A stretch of 47,058 bases of DNA from Azolla pinnata (GCA_037176905.1 JBBBWG010011668.1:32888-79945); one strand, 5' to 3'. Shown: positions 31,805 to 43,515, counted from the stretch's first letter. Numbers and translations: made by a program. The notes: generated by a model from the letters alone, not told the origin.

Positions 31805-34482
31805 ATGGCTTCTGCGCTCGGGCTTCTCCCACCATTCCGCCTTCTTCGCCTTCCTGCAGAGCCACGGACCTTCCGACGCCGTCCTTCTTCCCGTCTTCTC
31901 GGCTCCGTCCGAACGAGCTCCATCCTCACGGGATGCAGCAAAAACTCTCCGCTCACTCAGCGGAATTGTTGTCGTTGTTTTCAGCGTCGCTGCTTCTTCA
32001 GACGAGCCGGCACCGTCATTGCAAGAAGTAAGGAGATTTATGTTCTCTCTCTCTCTCTCTCTCTCGATCTCGCTCTCTCGCGCAACCTCTCTTTGTTCTG
32101 TCGTGTTGCGTTCCCTTTCTTGGTTTCGTAGTTGCGTTGCCTTGTTCTATCCATCGATCGGAGAAGGAAGTAGGGGCATAAATGGTGCGAAAGACAATAT
32201 TTTGGTAGAAAGAAGAAGCGGTTGTGGATTCCATGACCTGGTATCTGGCCACTGCAGAACTTGTACGGACAATCTTCTCTCGCGCGACCTCTCTTTGCTC
32301 TGTCGTGTTTCTTTCCTTTTCTTTATTTCGTACTTGTGTTGCCTTGCTCTATCCATCGATCGGAGAAGGAAGTAGGGGCATAAATGGTGTGAAAGACAAT
32401 ATTTTGATAGAAAGAAGAAGTGGTTATGGATTCCATGACCTGGTATCTGGTCACTGCTAAACTTGTATGGACAATCCTCCTGATTCATCATCAAGAGGCT
32501 ACTGTAAACCCTAAATCGTGATCAAAGTCTACTCTATCAAGTCGGGTACTTTCTAGGGAGAATATGACTGAAGCTTTTCTGTATAATCATTTACCTTCGA
32601 GGATTAGAAGAGACATTTCATTTATGCGCACACACACTAGACGTAGTGTTAAGAGGATCACTGACACGCAGACTGTATGGGGATAGCCTCAGACTCCTTC
32701 TTGGGCCTAACATATTTCTTCTTCTTGCTGTATTTCTGGTAATGCAGATCACTGATATGCATACTGTACGGGGGTAGCCTCAGACTCTTTCTTACCCCTA
32801 ACATATTTCTCCGATATTCATTTTGCTGTATTTTTGGCAATGCAGATTCATCACTCGATTCTACGAGAGCACAAGAAGCAAAGGCTTTCATCGATGAACA
32901 GCTTATAGATACCTTGGCAAAAAGACATGGTGTCATTCGGCAGGTAGTTGGGATGAGCTTCTTTACTTCTAAAAACTTCAGGGTAATTTCTGGGGAATGT
33001 GAACTGGCCCTCCTAATATACAGCAAATAGATAGTCCTGCTGACAGATGGTGAAGATGATCGGCCATACAGGCTACCTTGGCCTCCATCAACGGTGATTT
33101 TTCAAGTATCTTCCACCACGCAGGTTGAAAGAAAGAGAAATGATGGTATTGCTTTATATACCCGACGAATAGACGTTTTGGGAAAGTAGCAAACGATTTC
33201 ACATTTTGTAGAGAAATGTATCGTCGAAATGAATCAGACCATCCAAATTTATTTAAAGAAGTTTAGGTAGTATTGGCGAACTGTATACATACAGATACTA
33301 TACAAAATGTAATTGATCTGAACACTGTTCAGTTCATAGCAACTGGCAAGAAACATGAAACTTCAACATTTTAAACACTAGTCGTCATCAATTGAAGAAA
33401 TCTGTTATTGTGAAGATGTTCATTTACAAATAAATGAATTTCTATCAATGGGTCTGAAAGAAAAAGCACCGTGTCCTATAACTCTGTAGTCCATGATTAA
33501 TATAGCTAATTAGTATACTAGGTCTAAGTGTCCCTCTATAGAGTGTATTATACTGAGATTTTACAAGATCTGATAATGTATGCAGTGCCAAAAGGGTGCC
33601 TTATTCGGCATATTTGTACCAAATTGGGAGAATCAACAGGATGGATTGAAAGCTTGAGGAATGCAGGCTTTCAAGGAGATAAACTCAGTGTCTGGGCCTT
33701 ACAGGAAAGGCTGCGAAACGGAAACATGTTCATTTCATAAACGTTCATATAACATTGTAGACACTCAGAGCTGAAATTATCACACCTGTGTTTAATGGGA
33801 TGTGCTCTAACTTGTTTTACTTGTTGCGCGTGCAGGGTATAAATTATGAGCAAATTGACAAGTTGCAAAGCGTTTTACATGATATAGGGGATCTTGCTAT
33901 GCAAGGTTCCATTCTAATTGGTCATTTGTCGGGCAATGGCATTGGATCCTCAGACAAGGTTACTTTTAAACAATTGAATTTGAAAGGGGTTCGAAAGAAG
34001 AGAATTCTGTGTTTTGCTCTTTTCATTTTTGGTCACCAATGGTGGGTCCTTGGGAATTGACCTCCCTTCTTAATGCCTATATATTTGATGGTCCCAAAGC
34101 ACTAGGACAACCTATGTGAACGAATGTTTCCTCTCATATTAATAGAAAGTTTGTCACATTTCACTGTTCTGGTGATATATTATAGGATGCAAGTTTAGAA
34201 CTTCTTGAGAAGACTTTCCTGGGTTGCGGATTCCGCATCAAAACTAGCTTGCATGATGTTGTTGGAAATGACGATTGCCATATCCTTTTTGTAGCTGAGC
34301 AGCTTCGCTTGTCAGGGGATCAGGTATGTTAAAATAAAAGAATATTGTTCTTTCCACTTTTCTAGTATGAATATGTGGTTTGATGTTTGACTTTGGTTTC
34401 TGGTTCAAAGATTAGCAAGGTGCTAAGAGAGATTGAACTTGCCGAAGAATCAGGAGATGAAGAGACATTTGAAGACTGGTGA
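31805..34482 (+). CDS. Leucine carboxyl methyltransferase-like (SAM-dependent) protein, about 309 aa
   Basis: Seven exons: 31805–32027, 32846–32943, 33031–33145, 33544–33704, 33836–33958, 34186–34323, 34411–34482. The N-terminus (MASALGLLPPFRLLRLPAEP) is Arg/Ser-rich and free of acidic residues near the start, fitting an organelle transit peptide. Exon 2 reads LDSTRAQEAKAFIDEQLIDT, and exon 3 has LLTDGEDDRPYRLPWPPSTV, matching the LCMT-family SAM-binding region in plants. Exons 4–7 encode IRHICTKLG, FQGDKLSVWALQ, GINYEQIDKLQSVLHDI, FRIKTSLHDVV and a C-terminal acidic helix ending EETFEDW. The family transfers methyl groups from SAM; LCMT1 itself methylates PP2A, but this plant subfamily has no firmly known substrate. 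Two uncertain joints: the exon 3 donor was extended to 33145 to keep phase, and exon 4 must end at CAG followed by GA, not GT. These may reflect non-canonical splicing, sequence error or damage. Confidence 0.8.
32043..32065. repeat. (CT)n run just inside LCMT-like intron 1
   Basis: About ten ct units start 16 nt after the exon 1 donor at 32027/32028, forming a pyrimidine tract near the 5' splice site. Confidence 0.85.
32079..32482. repeat. 202-bp direct tandem duplication inside LCMT-like intron 1
   Basis: Copies start at 32079 (cgcgcaacctctctttgt) and 32281 (cgcgcgacctctctttgc). Each includes ctatccatcgatcggagaag and ggattccatgacctggtatc. Identity is high with scattered substitutions. The whole repeat lies in an intron. 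Confidence 0.9.
32655..32845 (+). repeat. Tandem duplication (91–98 bp) that copies the 3' splice site of LCMT-like intron 1
   Basis: The block gcctcagactc…cctaacatatttct…gctgtatttctggtaatgcag ends at 32747. A second version ending gctgtatttttggcaatgcag ends at 32845, the acceptor used in the model. Both copies end in a usable-looking pyrimidine-rich AG. Confidence 0.85.
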
Positions 34483-35714
34483 TTCATGGGAGGAGGTTGA
34501 TTTCCATTTCCAAACATGTGGCCAGGTACTTCATGCATCATAATGCAGAGTGGTGTTAAGAGATCTAAGACATAATGCATAAGATCGGTGTATGCTTTGC
34601 AATTTCAATATAACCACAACTTTGACTGAGGCTTTTCCATCTATTTCTAGTTATGGTCTTTGAGTTTCGATGTCATCTAATGGGCTGGTCGAACAATGCC
34701 CAATCATTACCAGTTTTAACCAAGGGGGTGGTTATTTGACCTTGTGAAGATGATTTCTGAACATATCTAGCAATCCACATCCTTTTGCTGCAACCACTGC
34801 TTGTCATGGTTAATCATACCAGTTCCTTTGGAGCTTTGGAGCCCCCCTCCTTTTCGTGCTGGATCAAGACCATTCCTTTATTTCTGCGCCAGGATGACAT
34901 TTTTGTAATGCATTTTGTGGTTCCAACTTTCTCGATATTCACATTAGGAGATACTATAATCTTCAAAGTACCCCGATCTTTTACTGTTTACAGACTTCTT
35001 TTTGGTTCTTTTGAGGCACATTTGTTTTTTTTAAGAAGAAAAGTCTTGTTGTAATCAGACCTCGTATCGGAAAACAGCATGGCATGGGCAATTGTGTTGG
35101 TTCTGATTGTTGATTGTCACAGAGCAACGAAGGTGAGGGAGGCTACGAATCATTGATTACGAAGAAATATATAGCGGATCTTAGTCCTAGGACACCAGCA
35201 GCCCCGAGACTGTTTTGTTGAGGACACCAGCAGTCCTTACATCAACAGTGTTTGGGGTTCAAGCCAATGATCTGCTTGAAGCATGCGCCAACTAGAATTT
35301 TACTTATGCTCTAACTATAATCATTATTAGAATGATATTGGTGGAGTTATTGGAAACCCCCTAAAGGTTCCAATCTGAATTTGCCATGATATGTCAACGA
35401 AAGGGCAAGACTCAGTGTATACACATATCATATTGTTGTTTGCTTTGTTTGATAATACATAGGATGGAGGATTGCTTACATCGTTACGAGCACGATTTAT
35501 AATAGTGCATCTCGCATCCAGAGTGTTTGATTCTTGTGCGTGTATCATGCATGCCGCGTAATGGTTTTCTAGGAGATGCGAAGTTCCTCGTGTTTCTTGG
35601 GGATAGATGGATCACAATTCAAAGGGAATTAATTTGCCAGATCGAGCTTGTAGTACTAGAGGGTTGGATTAGAATCTTGGGGAAGCTCCCTTCTCCTCCT
35701 CTTCGTTGGGGTAC

Positions 35715-36240
35715 ACCGATCAGATCGATCAGTGGCAGAAGAATAGATGGAATGTCAAACCAGCTCCTTTAGATGGAATGTCAAACCAGCTCCTTGAGGC
35801 AACAACTGGGTATTTTCATCCGATCATGCAATAGCAGAGAAACAAGCTTCTTGATTGATAGCAATGCAAAGAGAGATAGAGCTGCAGTAGCAGAGGTGCA
35901 TTTAAGGTTTAGGGCAGAGTGCTTGATGCACGGCTCTAAACCCTAAAAGCCCTTAACCCAAACCGACCAGATCAATCGGTTTGTCAATCAGCTCCTCGAG
36001 GCAACAACCGGGGATTTCATCGGATCAGGCAATAATAGAGCCACAAAGCAACAAGCTTATTGATGGATAGTAATACAAAGAGAGATAGAGCTGCAATAGT
36101 AGAGGCAGGTTTCGGGTTTTCACAACCCTAAACCCTAAACCCTAAACCCAAACTGATCAGATCAATCGGTGGTCAATCAGCTCCTTGAAGCAACAACCGA
36201 GGATTGCATCGGATCGGGCAGATAAACTGCAACTGTTCTG
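35715..36240. repeat. Three diverged tandem units (190–245 bp) with telomere-like junctions
   Basis: Units start at about 35715 (accgatcagatcgatcag), 35961 (aaccgaccagatcaatcgg) and 36151 (aactgatcagatcaatcgg). Each contains tcagctcctt/cgaggcaacaac followed by a catc-gatc-gcaat segment. The first two end in ccctaaaccctaaa-type sequence. Confidence 0.85.
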
Positions 36241-36304
36241 GTCAAGAACACAAAGCGGGTATGACCAAGCCGAGCCGAAGCGATTCTGCCCGAGAACAAG
36301 TCAG

Positions 36305-36345
36305 GGCTTAGGGTTTAGGGTTTGCAGTTTAGGGTTTAGGGTTCA
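36305..36345 (+). repeat. Short telomere-like TTTAGGG tract
   Basis: Near-perfect gggcttagggtttagggttt then tttagggtttaggg on the plus strand, opposite in orientation to the ccctaaa runs at 35937–35960 and 36125–36150. The local tracts are therefore inverted relative to each other. Confidence 0.85.
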
Positions 36346-36369
36346 AGAATGGCCAGGGGAGGCACACAT

Positions 36370-36992
36370 GTATATTATTGATTTCCAAAGCATGCATCAC
36401 ATCCATACACATCCATACAATTACAATACATACGCATATACGCACGTATGTGGCATACATACAAGCATCCCATGCGTATGTACATGCATACGGATGTACA
36501 TACATGCATGCATATGGATGTACATACATGCATAGGGATGTACATACGCATACGGATGTACATACGTGCACGCATACGGATGTACGTACATGCATGCAGA
36601 CGGATGTAGGTACATACATGCATGCATACGGACGTACGTACATGCATGTAGACGGATGTCGGTACATGCATGCATACGGATGTACGCACATGCACGCATA
36701 CGGATGTCCGTACGCATACGAATGTACATGCATGCATGCATACGGATGTACGCACATGCACGCATACGGATGTCCATACATGCATGCATACGGATGTACG
36801 TACGCATACGGACGCATACGGATGTACATACATGCATGCATACGGGTGTACGTACGCATGTATGTACACGCACGCACGCACGCACGCACGGTGTACGTAC
36901 GTACATGCAGCGCATACGGATACGTACGCACGCGCGATGTACGTAGATGCAACGCGTACGGATACGTACGCGCGTACGGTATCTTCTCCATC
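36370..36992. repeat. GTAC/ATGC palindromic minisatellite (CATACGGATGTAC-type units)
   Basis: About 600 bp of variable-length units built from gcatacggatgtac, gtacatgcatgcat and cgcacgcacg. The self-complementary GTAC, ATGCAT and CGTACG words leave ORFs of more than 200 codons open on both strands (Tyr-Met-His-Ala or Cys-Met-Tyr-Val type repeats). These are repeat artefacts, not genes. It lies just upstream of the ILK 5' leader. Confidence 0.9.
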
Positions 36993-37000
36993 GTCTCTTC

Positions 37001-38360
37001 TTCCTTCTGTGATTAGCAGAAACTCCATCGCCGCCTGCAGCACCAAAAACTGGTTCGAATCTTCTTCCCCTCCCTTTCTCTGACACCATAGCTTTGTTTC
37101 CTTCCCCCATCCCTTCCTGCTCCTCCTAACCGAAAGAAGACGAAAGCTCCCTCTGTGCTTTCCGCATCTTTCTTCCGCTTCTTGCTTCCTCTCTCCAGCT
37201 TCCACTTCTCTCCATCATCCAATTCTCCTTCCCCCCTTCCATCTCCTGCACTTCCTTTTGCCTCCTCCGGATTCCGCCAGATTTCATCGCGTTTGCTGCA
37301 ACGAGCCGCCCCCACCCGCTCCGTTCTCCATCGCCGACCTCTCTGCTCGCTGCTTGTAACAAGGGGTTTCCAGGTACAGCTGCTTCACCTTCCTTCTCCT
37401 CCTTCGCCTTGCGTTCATATTGCTTCAGGGAAACTAGCTCTCCTTTCTTCTGCACACGGTTTTCTCGAGTTCACCTGTGCTTTTGCTGCATTTTGCTCTT
37501 CTTCATCGCTTTTTCATGGTGTTCTTCGATGTGCTCAGATCTAAGTCCGTTGCGTCTGTATTTTCCTCGCCCTTTACCATTCGTTCTTTCCGAATTGCAA
37601 CAGTTCAAGCCTTACCTTTCAGTCCAAGATTTTGCATAGGTCGCGCTTCCCTTTGCCAAGGCACGCAATTCTGTCTGCCGTGGAAATCCGAATCCTCTTT
37701 GATGTTTTTTTTTCTTTCTTCCCGCTGCTTTTTATGCGAGTTTCCCTCGTTACTGTTTAATTCCCATAATCTGCTGTTTCTATGTCTGCAATTCCCTTGA
37801 AGAGGTTCTGCAGAGATCAATAGACAGCCAAAGCGTAAGCCAGAAATGTCCCCTTGTTTCCATTCAGATCCAGAGCCATTGACTCTTACACATCGACCTC
37901 ATTGCTCCTTTGTGTTTTTTTGACTTGCAAATCAATGCTGGATGTTGGTATCCATCCGTTCCTTTCCTTTTCCTTCCAAAGCCTGCTCTTGTTTTTGTTT
38001 CTCCTTTTCGTTTTCCTTCCTCTCAGTCAGATCCGTCGAGGACGTTGTTAGATCTCAATTCTGCCTTTATTTCATGTCATCATTTCCCTTCATTCCATTT
38101 CAATCCACTCCGCTACATCTTATTCCTTTCTTTCTCAGTCTGCATTGGCGCAATCTTCCTCTTCGTACCAAAACCTTATCCATTATATCTATTCTTACCT
38201 CCATCAATCTCACGATCTCAATGTGCTTCAAGTCAAGCTGCTACCCCCTCCCCTTCTAATCCTTGCCGTATTGTTAAAAACCACAGTTTTAATAAATGCT
38301 CCTCAGCGTGTTTATACAGTCTTCCTCTCATTGCTCGATATAATACGCTAATACGACGAA
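37001..38360 (+). promoter_or_regulatory. Pyrimidine-rich probable 5' leader (and 5' UTR intron) of the ILK gene
   Basis: The 1.3 kb before the ILK start codon is CT-rich and contains no conserved ORF. A good donor (CCAG/GTACAGC) occurs at 37373/37374, and candidate acceptors (for example acag at about 38319) precede the ATG. A 5' UTR intron is therefore plausible but inferred. A transcription start cannot be fixed from sequence alone. Confidence 0.4.
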
Positions 38361-41300
38361 ATGGCTGGAGAAGCAAGGTCCAAGTTCTTCATAGGGCGGC
38401 AATCTTCCTTGGATCCTCGTACACTAGAGACGAAGGCAAGCAATGATGTTGCATCCTTACCTGGAGACTACCCTTTTGTTCCTGAGAACCTTGATAAGGC
38501 CATGGAACTTCTTTTCCTTTCGAGCCAAGGAGACAAAGAAGCCATTGCTGCTCTTCTTGCGGAAGGTGTAGATGTAAGCGCAGCTGATTTTGATGATCGA
38601 ACGGCTCTGCATGTTGCTGCTTGCGAAGGTCATTCAGAGGTTGTAAAATATTTGATTAAGAAGGGAGCTAACGTGAATGCAAGGGATCGCTGGGGAAGCA
38701 CTGTGAGTCTCCACTTCCTTCACTTCTTTTATTTTCTCCTTCTGTGATGTCTTGTTTTGCTGCACGAAGGAAGTTCTGAAATCTCATTAGAACTTTTAAG
38801 AAAAAATACATCTAAATATGTCATTTTCTCTATCAGCTTTCCCTGTAAGGTGTGTTTGGTATGAAAATTCTGGATTTCTTGTATCGAAGCTTTTGATCTG
38901 GAATCAAGCTTTGTGTTGCCCGCCTGTTCTGTACTTCGCAATGTTATGTTTGTTACAGAATACTTTTAAAGTTCTGTAATTCTATCCAATACTTGTGCTT
39001 TCTCCTGTTTTCTGTATGTGGCGTTTGTTGCTATAGAGAATATAGAGCTCTGACTTGATTCCATTCCAAATTCCGTCCAAATCTTGTTACGTTTTAGCCA
39101 TGGTTTTCCTTTGTAAGGTTTTCTGCCATATAGAATCAGGGGACTTTTTGGATCTTTGTAAAGCTTTATACAAGGCAAGCTGCAGATTCTCTTTTGCTAA
39201 ATGATGTTTTTGTATAACCTGAACTGAAGATGTCTAGAATTTGAGTTAAACATCATAGTTCTCCCAATCATCTGTTGCAATGTTGTTTGGTTGAGGAGGT
39301 TTGCAGTTTGTTTCAAGCTTCCTAAAATTTTATCCTGATGTCATCCTGGTGTTCTTCCTTGATCTTACGGTGGCTGTGATTCCTTTCCTTTTTAATTCTT
39401 TGTTTTCTCATTGATAAAGACTGTACGTGTGATGCCACTCATGCCAATCTTTTAATGCAGCCACTTTTGGATGCAAAGCATTATGGAAACAAAGAAACCT
39501 GCATGATTCTAGAAGCTGCTGGGGCAAAGCTTCCTGTGAGTTTCTTACTCTGGAATGTTTCGCTTCCAGACCATCTCAGATCTTGTGAGAAATCTAAAAT
39601 TTTATGTATGCTAGGAAACCTCCAAAAAAGTTCCAATGCAAGTTGCAAATCCACGCGATGTACCTGAATATGAAGTAAAGCCACATGAGTTATCACTGAG
39701 TGCTAAAAAAGACAACAGACTTCCGGAGGTGCTTGCAAAGCTTTTCGTTAGTTGCATAGATTAGCTTTTAGGCTAATAAATAGTTATTGTTGTTTATATT
39801 TCTGAACTCTCAGTTGTAAACCTACCAGCATCTTTCTATGGTCTCATTGTTTGTGATTTTCCTGTGTGTTTGCATTGCAGTACACTATTGCCAAATGGAA
39901 TGGAACACAAGTTGCTGTAAAGGAGATTCCATCCGACTTATCAACTCAACCGCAAATTGTGTAAGTTGAACTTCAATTAATGACCTATAACTTAAGGGTG
40001 GAAACCCTGAAATGTGTGAACTGCATTCACAAGTTGAAGCTAAATGTTATGGTCTTATAAACCTCATGATCATCATCTGTAAGATCATTCAAATGTATGT
40101 CCATAAAATCTCCTGTTCAACCCACATCAACTCATACAAAATGAAATGGCTAAGGGCAGTGAGTCATAGAAAAACTGAAATCTTTTATTTTTCTTGTATG
40201 CTTCAATCACAGTCGGACTTATGCACATATGATATGCACAGAACAACCTGCAAGAACTAGTGATGGAGTGCATCAAAGTCTCTTTACTTGTTTTGTCCTT
40301 CATCATATACATTTGTGGCTGATTATGCATTTCAGATCAGTTTTCCGGGACGAACTAGCTCTCTTACAGAAGCTGCGGCATCCAAATATAGTGCAGTTCC
40401 TTGGAGCTGTTACCCAAAGCACACCAATGCGGATCATAGTGGAATACTGTGCAGGGGTATGTTAAAGGAAAGATTGAGTAATTTGTAGATTTTCATATTT
40501 TACGTTTCTTGCTTTTATTCTGAAAAGTAGTTAAATTTGTTTTGAAATTCTGAATTCCTGGAATTTATAAAATGAACGTTCAAAGTGGATATTGTGAAGA
40601 AGTTTTGTATGATTTTTTTTTGCTGTGCAAGATAAAACGTGTATTTATTAATTATTAAACAAACGCAGTGGTGGAGTAAAGAGTCTGTCTTCTGAGCTAG
40701 ATTGTAGCATCACCAATGAAAGTAGATTTGCTAAAAAATAATCAGTGCCTTGTAAATAAACCTTCATTGATTATTGCGTGTTTAAACCTCAGTGTCATGA
40801 GATTCATCTCCATGCAGCTAAGTATACGTGTCATTGGTGAAGTGGGATAGTTGTTTTTTGCAGGGTGATCTGCATTGCTACTTGCAGAAGAATGGACGAC
40901 TTGAACTTCCCAATGCAGTGAGATATGCTCTTGACATAGCAAGGTGTGGAGTTCAGTATCAATAAGTGTAACATATTAGCAAAGATTTCCAGCAGTTTAG
41001 ATTGCTCATTAGATCTTGCCTGGTGTAAATCGCAATGCCAGGGGTCTTAACTATTTGCACGAATATAAGCCTGAGGCAATAATGCATCGGGAATTAAAGC
41101 CAAGGTAATGAACCTCGGTCAACTTGAGGAAATGTGCTATATATCTTGAATGGACCCATAATAGATTAGTAAAACAAATGCTAATGTTTTCTCTTCTCAG
41201 TAAGTTGCCAGAAACATTCTTCGGGATAGAGTGGGGCATTTGAAGGTTGCAGATTTTCATCTCGGTCAGATGCTGAGAGCAGCATCTGAGATTCAGTCAG

Positions 41301-42210
41301 ATTTCAGTGGACAAAGCTTTAGTGATAGTTCTCGTGAGTCATCTATGACTTTCCTCTATTTATAAGTCCATTTCAAGCAATTGAATGCCATTATTTTCCG
41401 TTCTTAGATTTGCCAAATGACAGTAGAAAGCCCATCAATTACTACTGTCCATTGGATTGGCATTGTTTTTTGTTTAATTTCTGGCATTGAACGGGTATTG
41501 ATTTTAGCCTCACATACATATGATCATGCAACATAAATTACTTTATGGATGACGACAAAATTCATACCTATGCTCAAGTCTCAAAGTACAAGCTTAACTC
41601 CAGGTTCTTCTTAGCATGGTTTATAACTAAGAAGAGGTTTGTTAAACGATAAATATTTGAATTTTTTTGATATGTTGCACAAACTTTTGGGAGTTCTACC
41701 CCCATGTTTATTTTGTAAAGTTCTATGAAGGTGATCAACTCAGAATTTTTGATGATTACGTAGGAATTTTCTAGTTCATATATGAAAAATTATGCTTTCA
41801 CATTGTTATGTGGAACATAGTGTAAATTGTTTTGATGTTGACTTATTGATTAATGTTATAGGATATTACATGGCGCCGGAGCTATTACGAGGAGAAGTCT
41901 TTGACAAAAGTGTGGACGTGTATTCATTTGGAATGATTTTATATCAGGTTCAACGGTTGTGGACATGTTTATGCCTTTATATACTGGAATACTTCTGAGA
42001 GTAACACGTTGAAGGCTGTTTTCCTTGTGTGCTGCTGTGTAGATGATTGAGGGTCATCCTCCATTTTCTGATAAGAGCGAAGATGAGCTGATTGAAGTAG
42101 TTGGTAATCGAAATGAAAGACCATTATTTAAACTCAAAGAGAAGCATTATCCAGATGGACTAAAAGAGTAAGCTTTACTAAAATCATAACCCTGTGTGTG
42201 TGTCTGTTTT

Positions 42211-42272
<62 letters not shown>

Positions 42273-42446
42273 TTATTCAGGTTGATTAAAGCATGCTGGG
42301 ATGAAAAACCTTCAAGAAGACCAAATTTTACGACTATAATATTAGCACTTGAAAAGCTCAAACTGCACGAGAAAAGAAGCTTCTGGAAGAGGTTATTGAA
42401 CCCAACCAAGAGGACCCTCAGTCTAAGATCATTGAGCTTTCGGTAG
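38361..42446 (+). CDS. ILK: Ankyrin-repeat integrin-linked protein kinase-like (ILK, Raf-like group C), probable pseudokinase, 457 aa
   Basis: Eleven exons: 38361–38702, 39461–39535, 39615–39728, 39881–39960, 40336–40456, 40864–40943, 41042–41104, 41212–41333, 41862–41947, 42043–42167, 42281–42446. All introns are GT–AG and in phase. Residues 45–140 are ankyrin repeats (DFDDRTALHVAACEGHSEVV, KGANVNARDRWGSTPLLDA). The kinase domain starts near 178 with YTIAKWNGTQVAVKEI (Lys of VAVK present; no GxGxxG loop). It continues with LRHPNIVQFLGAVTQ, GDLHCYLQKNGRL, RGLNYLHEYKPEAIMHRELK, LKVADFHLGQML, RYYMAPELLRGEVFDKSVDV and an Arg/Lys-rich tail. The catalytic HRD Asp is Glu (HRE) and DFG reads DFH. 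Plant ILKs are known for non-canonical catalytic motifs and act in receptor signalling, osmotic/ion stress and immunity, often as scaffolds. Activity cannot be judged from sequence alone. Confidence 0.94.
42212..42270. repeat. (GA)n microsatellite next to the last ILK acceptor
   Basis: About 28 ga units in intron 10 end 10 bp before the acceptor ttattcag at 42280. Only a short pyrimidine stretch separates the purine run from the exon. Confidence 0.92.
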
Positions 42447-43515
42447 GTAGCCGAAGCCCAACTGCAACACACCAGATCATCAGTGATTTCATGGTTTCAA
42501 CACTGCCATTCTAGTCTGACATCTGACTACAGGCTTCTGGAAGAGTACCAACCCATTCTCTAACAATCTGTGATTTCGTTCACAATAATTCTGAACACAG
42601 GCTTGATTAATGTAATCTTTTTGTATGGTCCTCGTGGAGCTGTTCTGCCTTATCTAGTGTTTTCTTGCAACTTACAGAGATCTTGTACTTAAAACCTTAA
42701 TGTAAAACAACAGGACCTTTGTACTTAAAAGCTTGTAAACCAAAAGGTCTTGTACTAAAAGCTTGTAATCTGAGAGGAGGCTCTTATGGGGGTTCTGCTG
42801 AAGGTGTTCTATCTTTATCTCGTTTTCTCATGTAACCTGGTACTAAAACTTCATAGCTTGTGTAGGTTGTCAGAGATGTGAATCCGCCTCTCCAAACAGA
42901 GTTCTTTTCAAGTGTAAGTGCCTACGAAACAACCCGTGTTCTAAACCATCAGTGAGTCTGATGCAGTAAAGACGATCAAGTGTAACAAGGGTTTGTATTA
43001 GCAACAGCATTTTGGTTGCATGTACAACAGTCTTATGCAAGTTCCTTGCCATTTTGTGCTCAGTAACAATTGACAGCTTCAAACTGTATATGCTCTTTGC
43101 TTAACTCAAAACTGTAAAATTTGCAGTCAGTTCAACCAACAATGGAGCATCATCATTGACAGAGCCCAATGTTAAGTGAAAAAAAAAAAAACCACTGCAA
43201 CCAAGCTTGATGCAGAAGGGCATTGCACACAAAGGTCAGAATGCATCTACACAACTACACATTTCTAATACAGTATAGAAGATAACAATGTATGGTATAT
43301 AAACTGCACCACTTGTTTTCATAGAATATGCATGTGCTGACGTTTCTGAATCATGGGAAACTTCACACTTAAAGCTTTGAAAGCAAAGGGAGAGTGCTCA
43401 GTAACTGTGGTGGTAGCTCACTCAGTAAGTCTCTAAACCACTTTCAGCACTCCATAGGTAGATAAGATATAGATAGATACAAGGCAGCAGCAGGCTAGTT
43501 TTTTGGGGGGGGATA
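42447..43515. other. Convergent 3' region between ILK and LEA14
   Basis: This contains the ILK 3' UTR on the plus strand and the LEA14 3' UTR on the minus strand. Three imperfect copies of a cttgtacttaaaagcttgta-type unit occur at about 42681–42775. No other gene was seen. Confidence 0.5.

Larger units (their letters stand above)
34483..37000. other. Intergenic region between LCMT-like and ILK genes
   Basis: The first 600 bp or so includes the LCMT-like 3' UTR. From 34600 to 35700 nothing recognisable was seen. From 35715 to 36345 there are three diverged tandem units with ccctaaa/tttaggg tracts, and from 36370 to 36990 a palindromic ATGC/GTAC minisatellite. Confidence 0.5.

Noticed and set aside
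36375-37205. Minus-strand ORF of 276 codons with Cys/Met/Tyr/Val repeats, and plus-strand ORF of 212 codons
   Set aside because: Both are translations of the palindromic ATGC/GTAC minisatellite. Open frames on both strands from the same repeat argue against coding.
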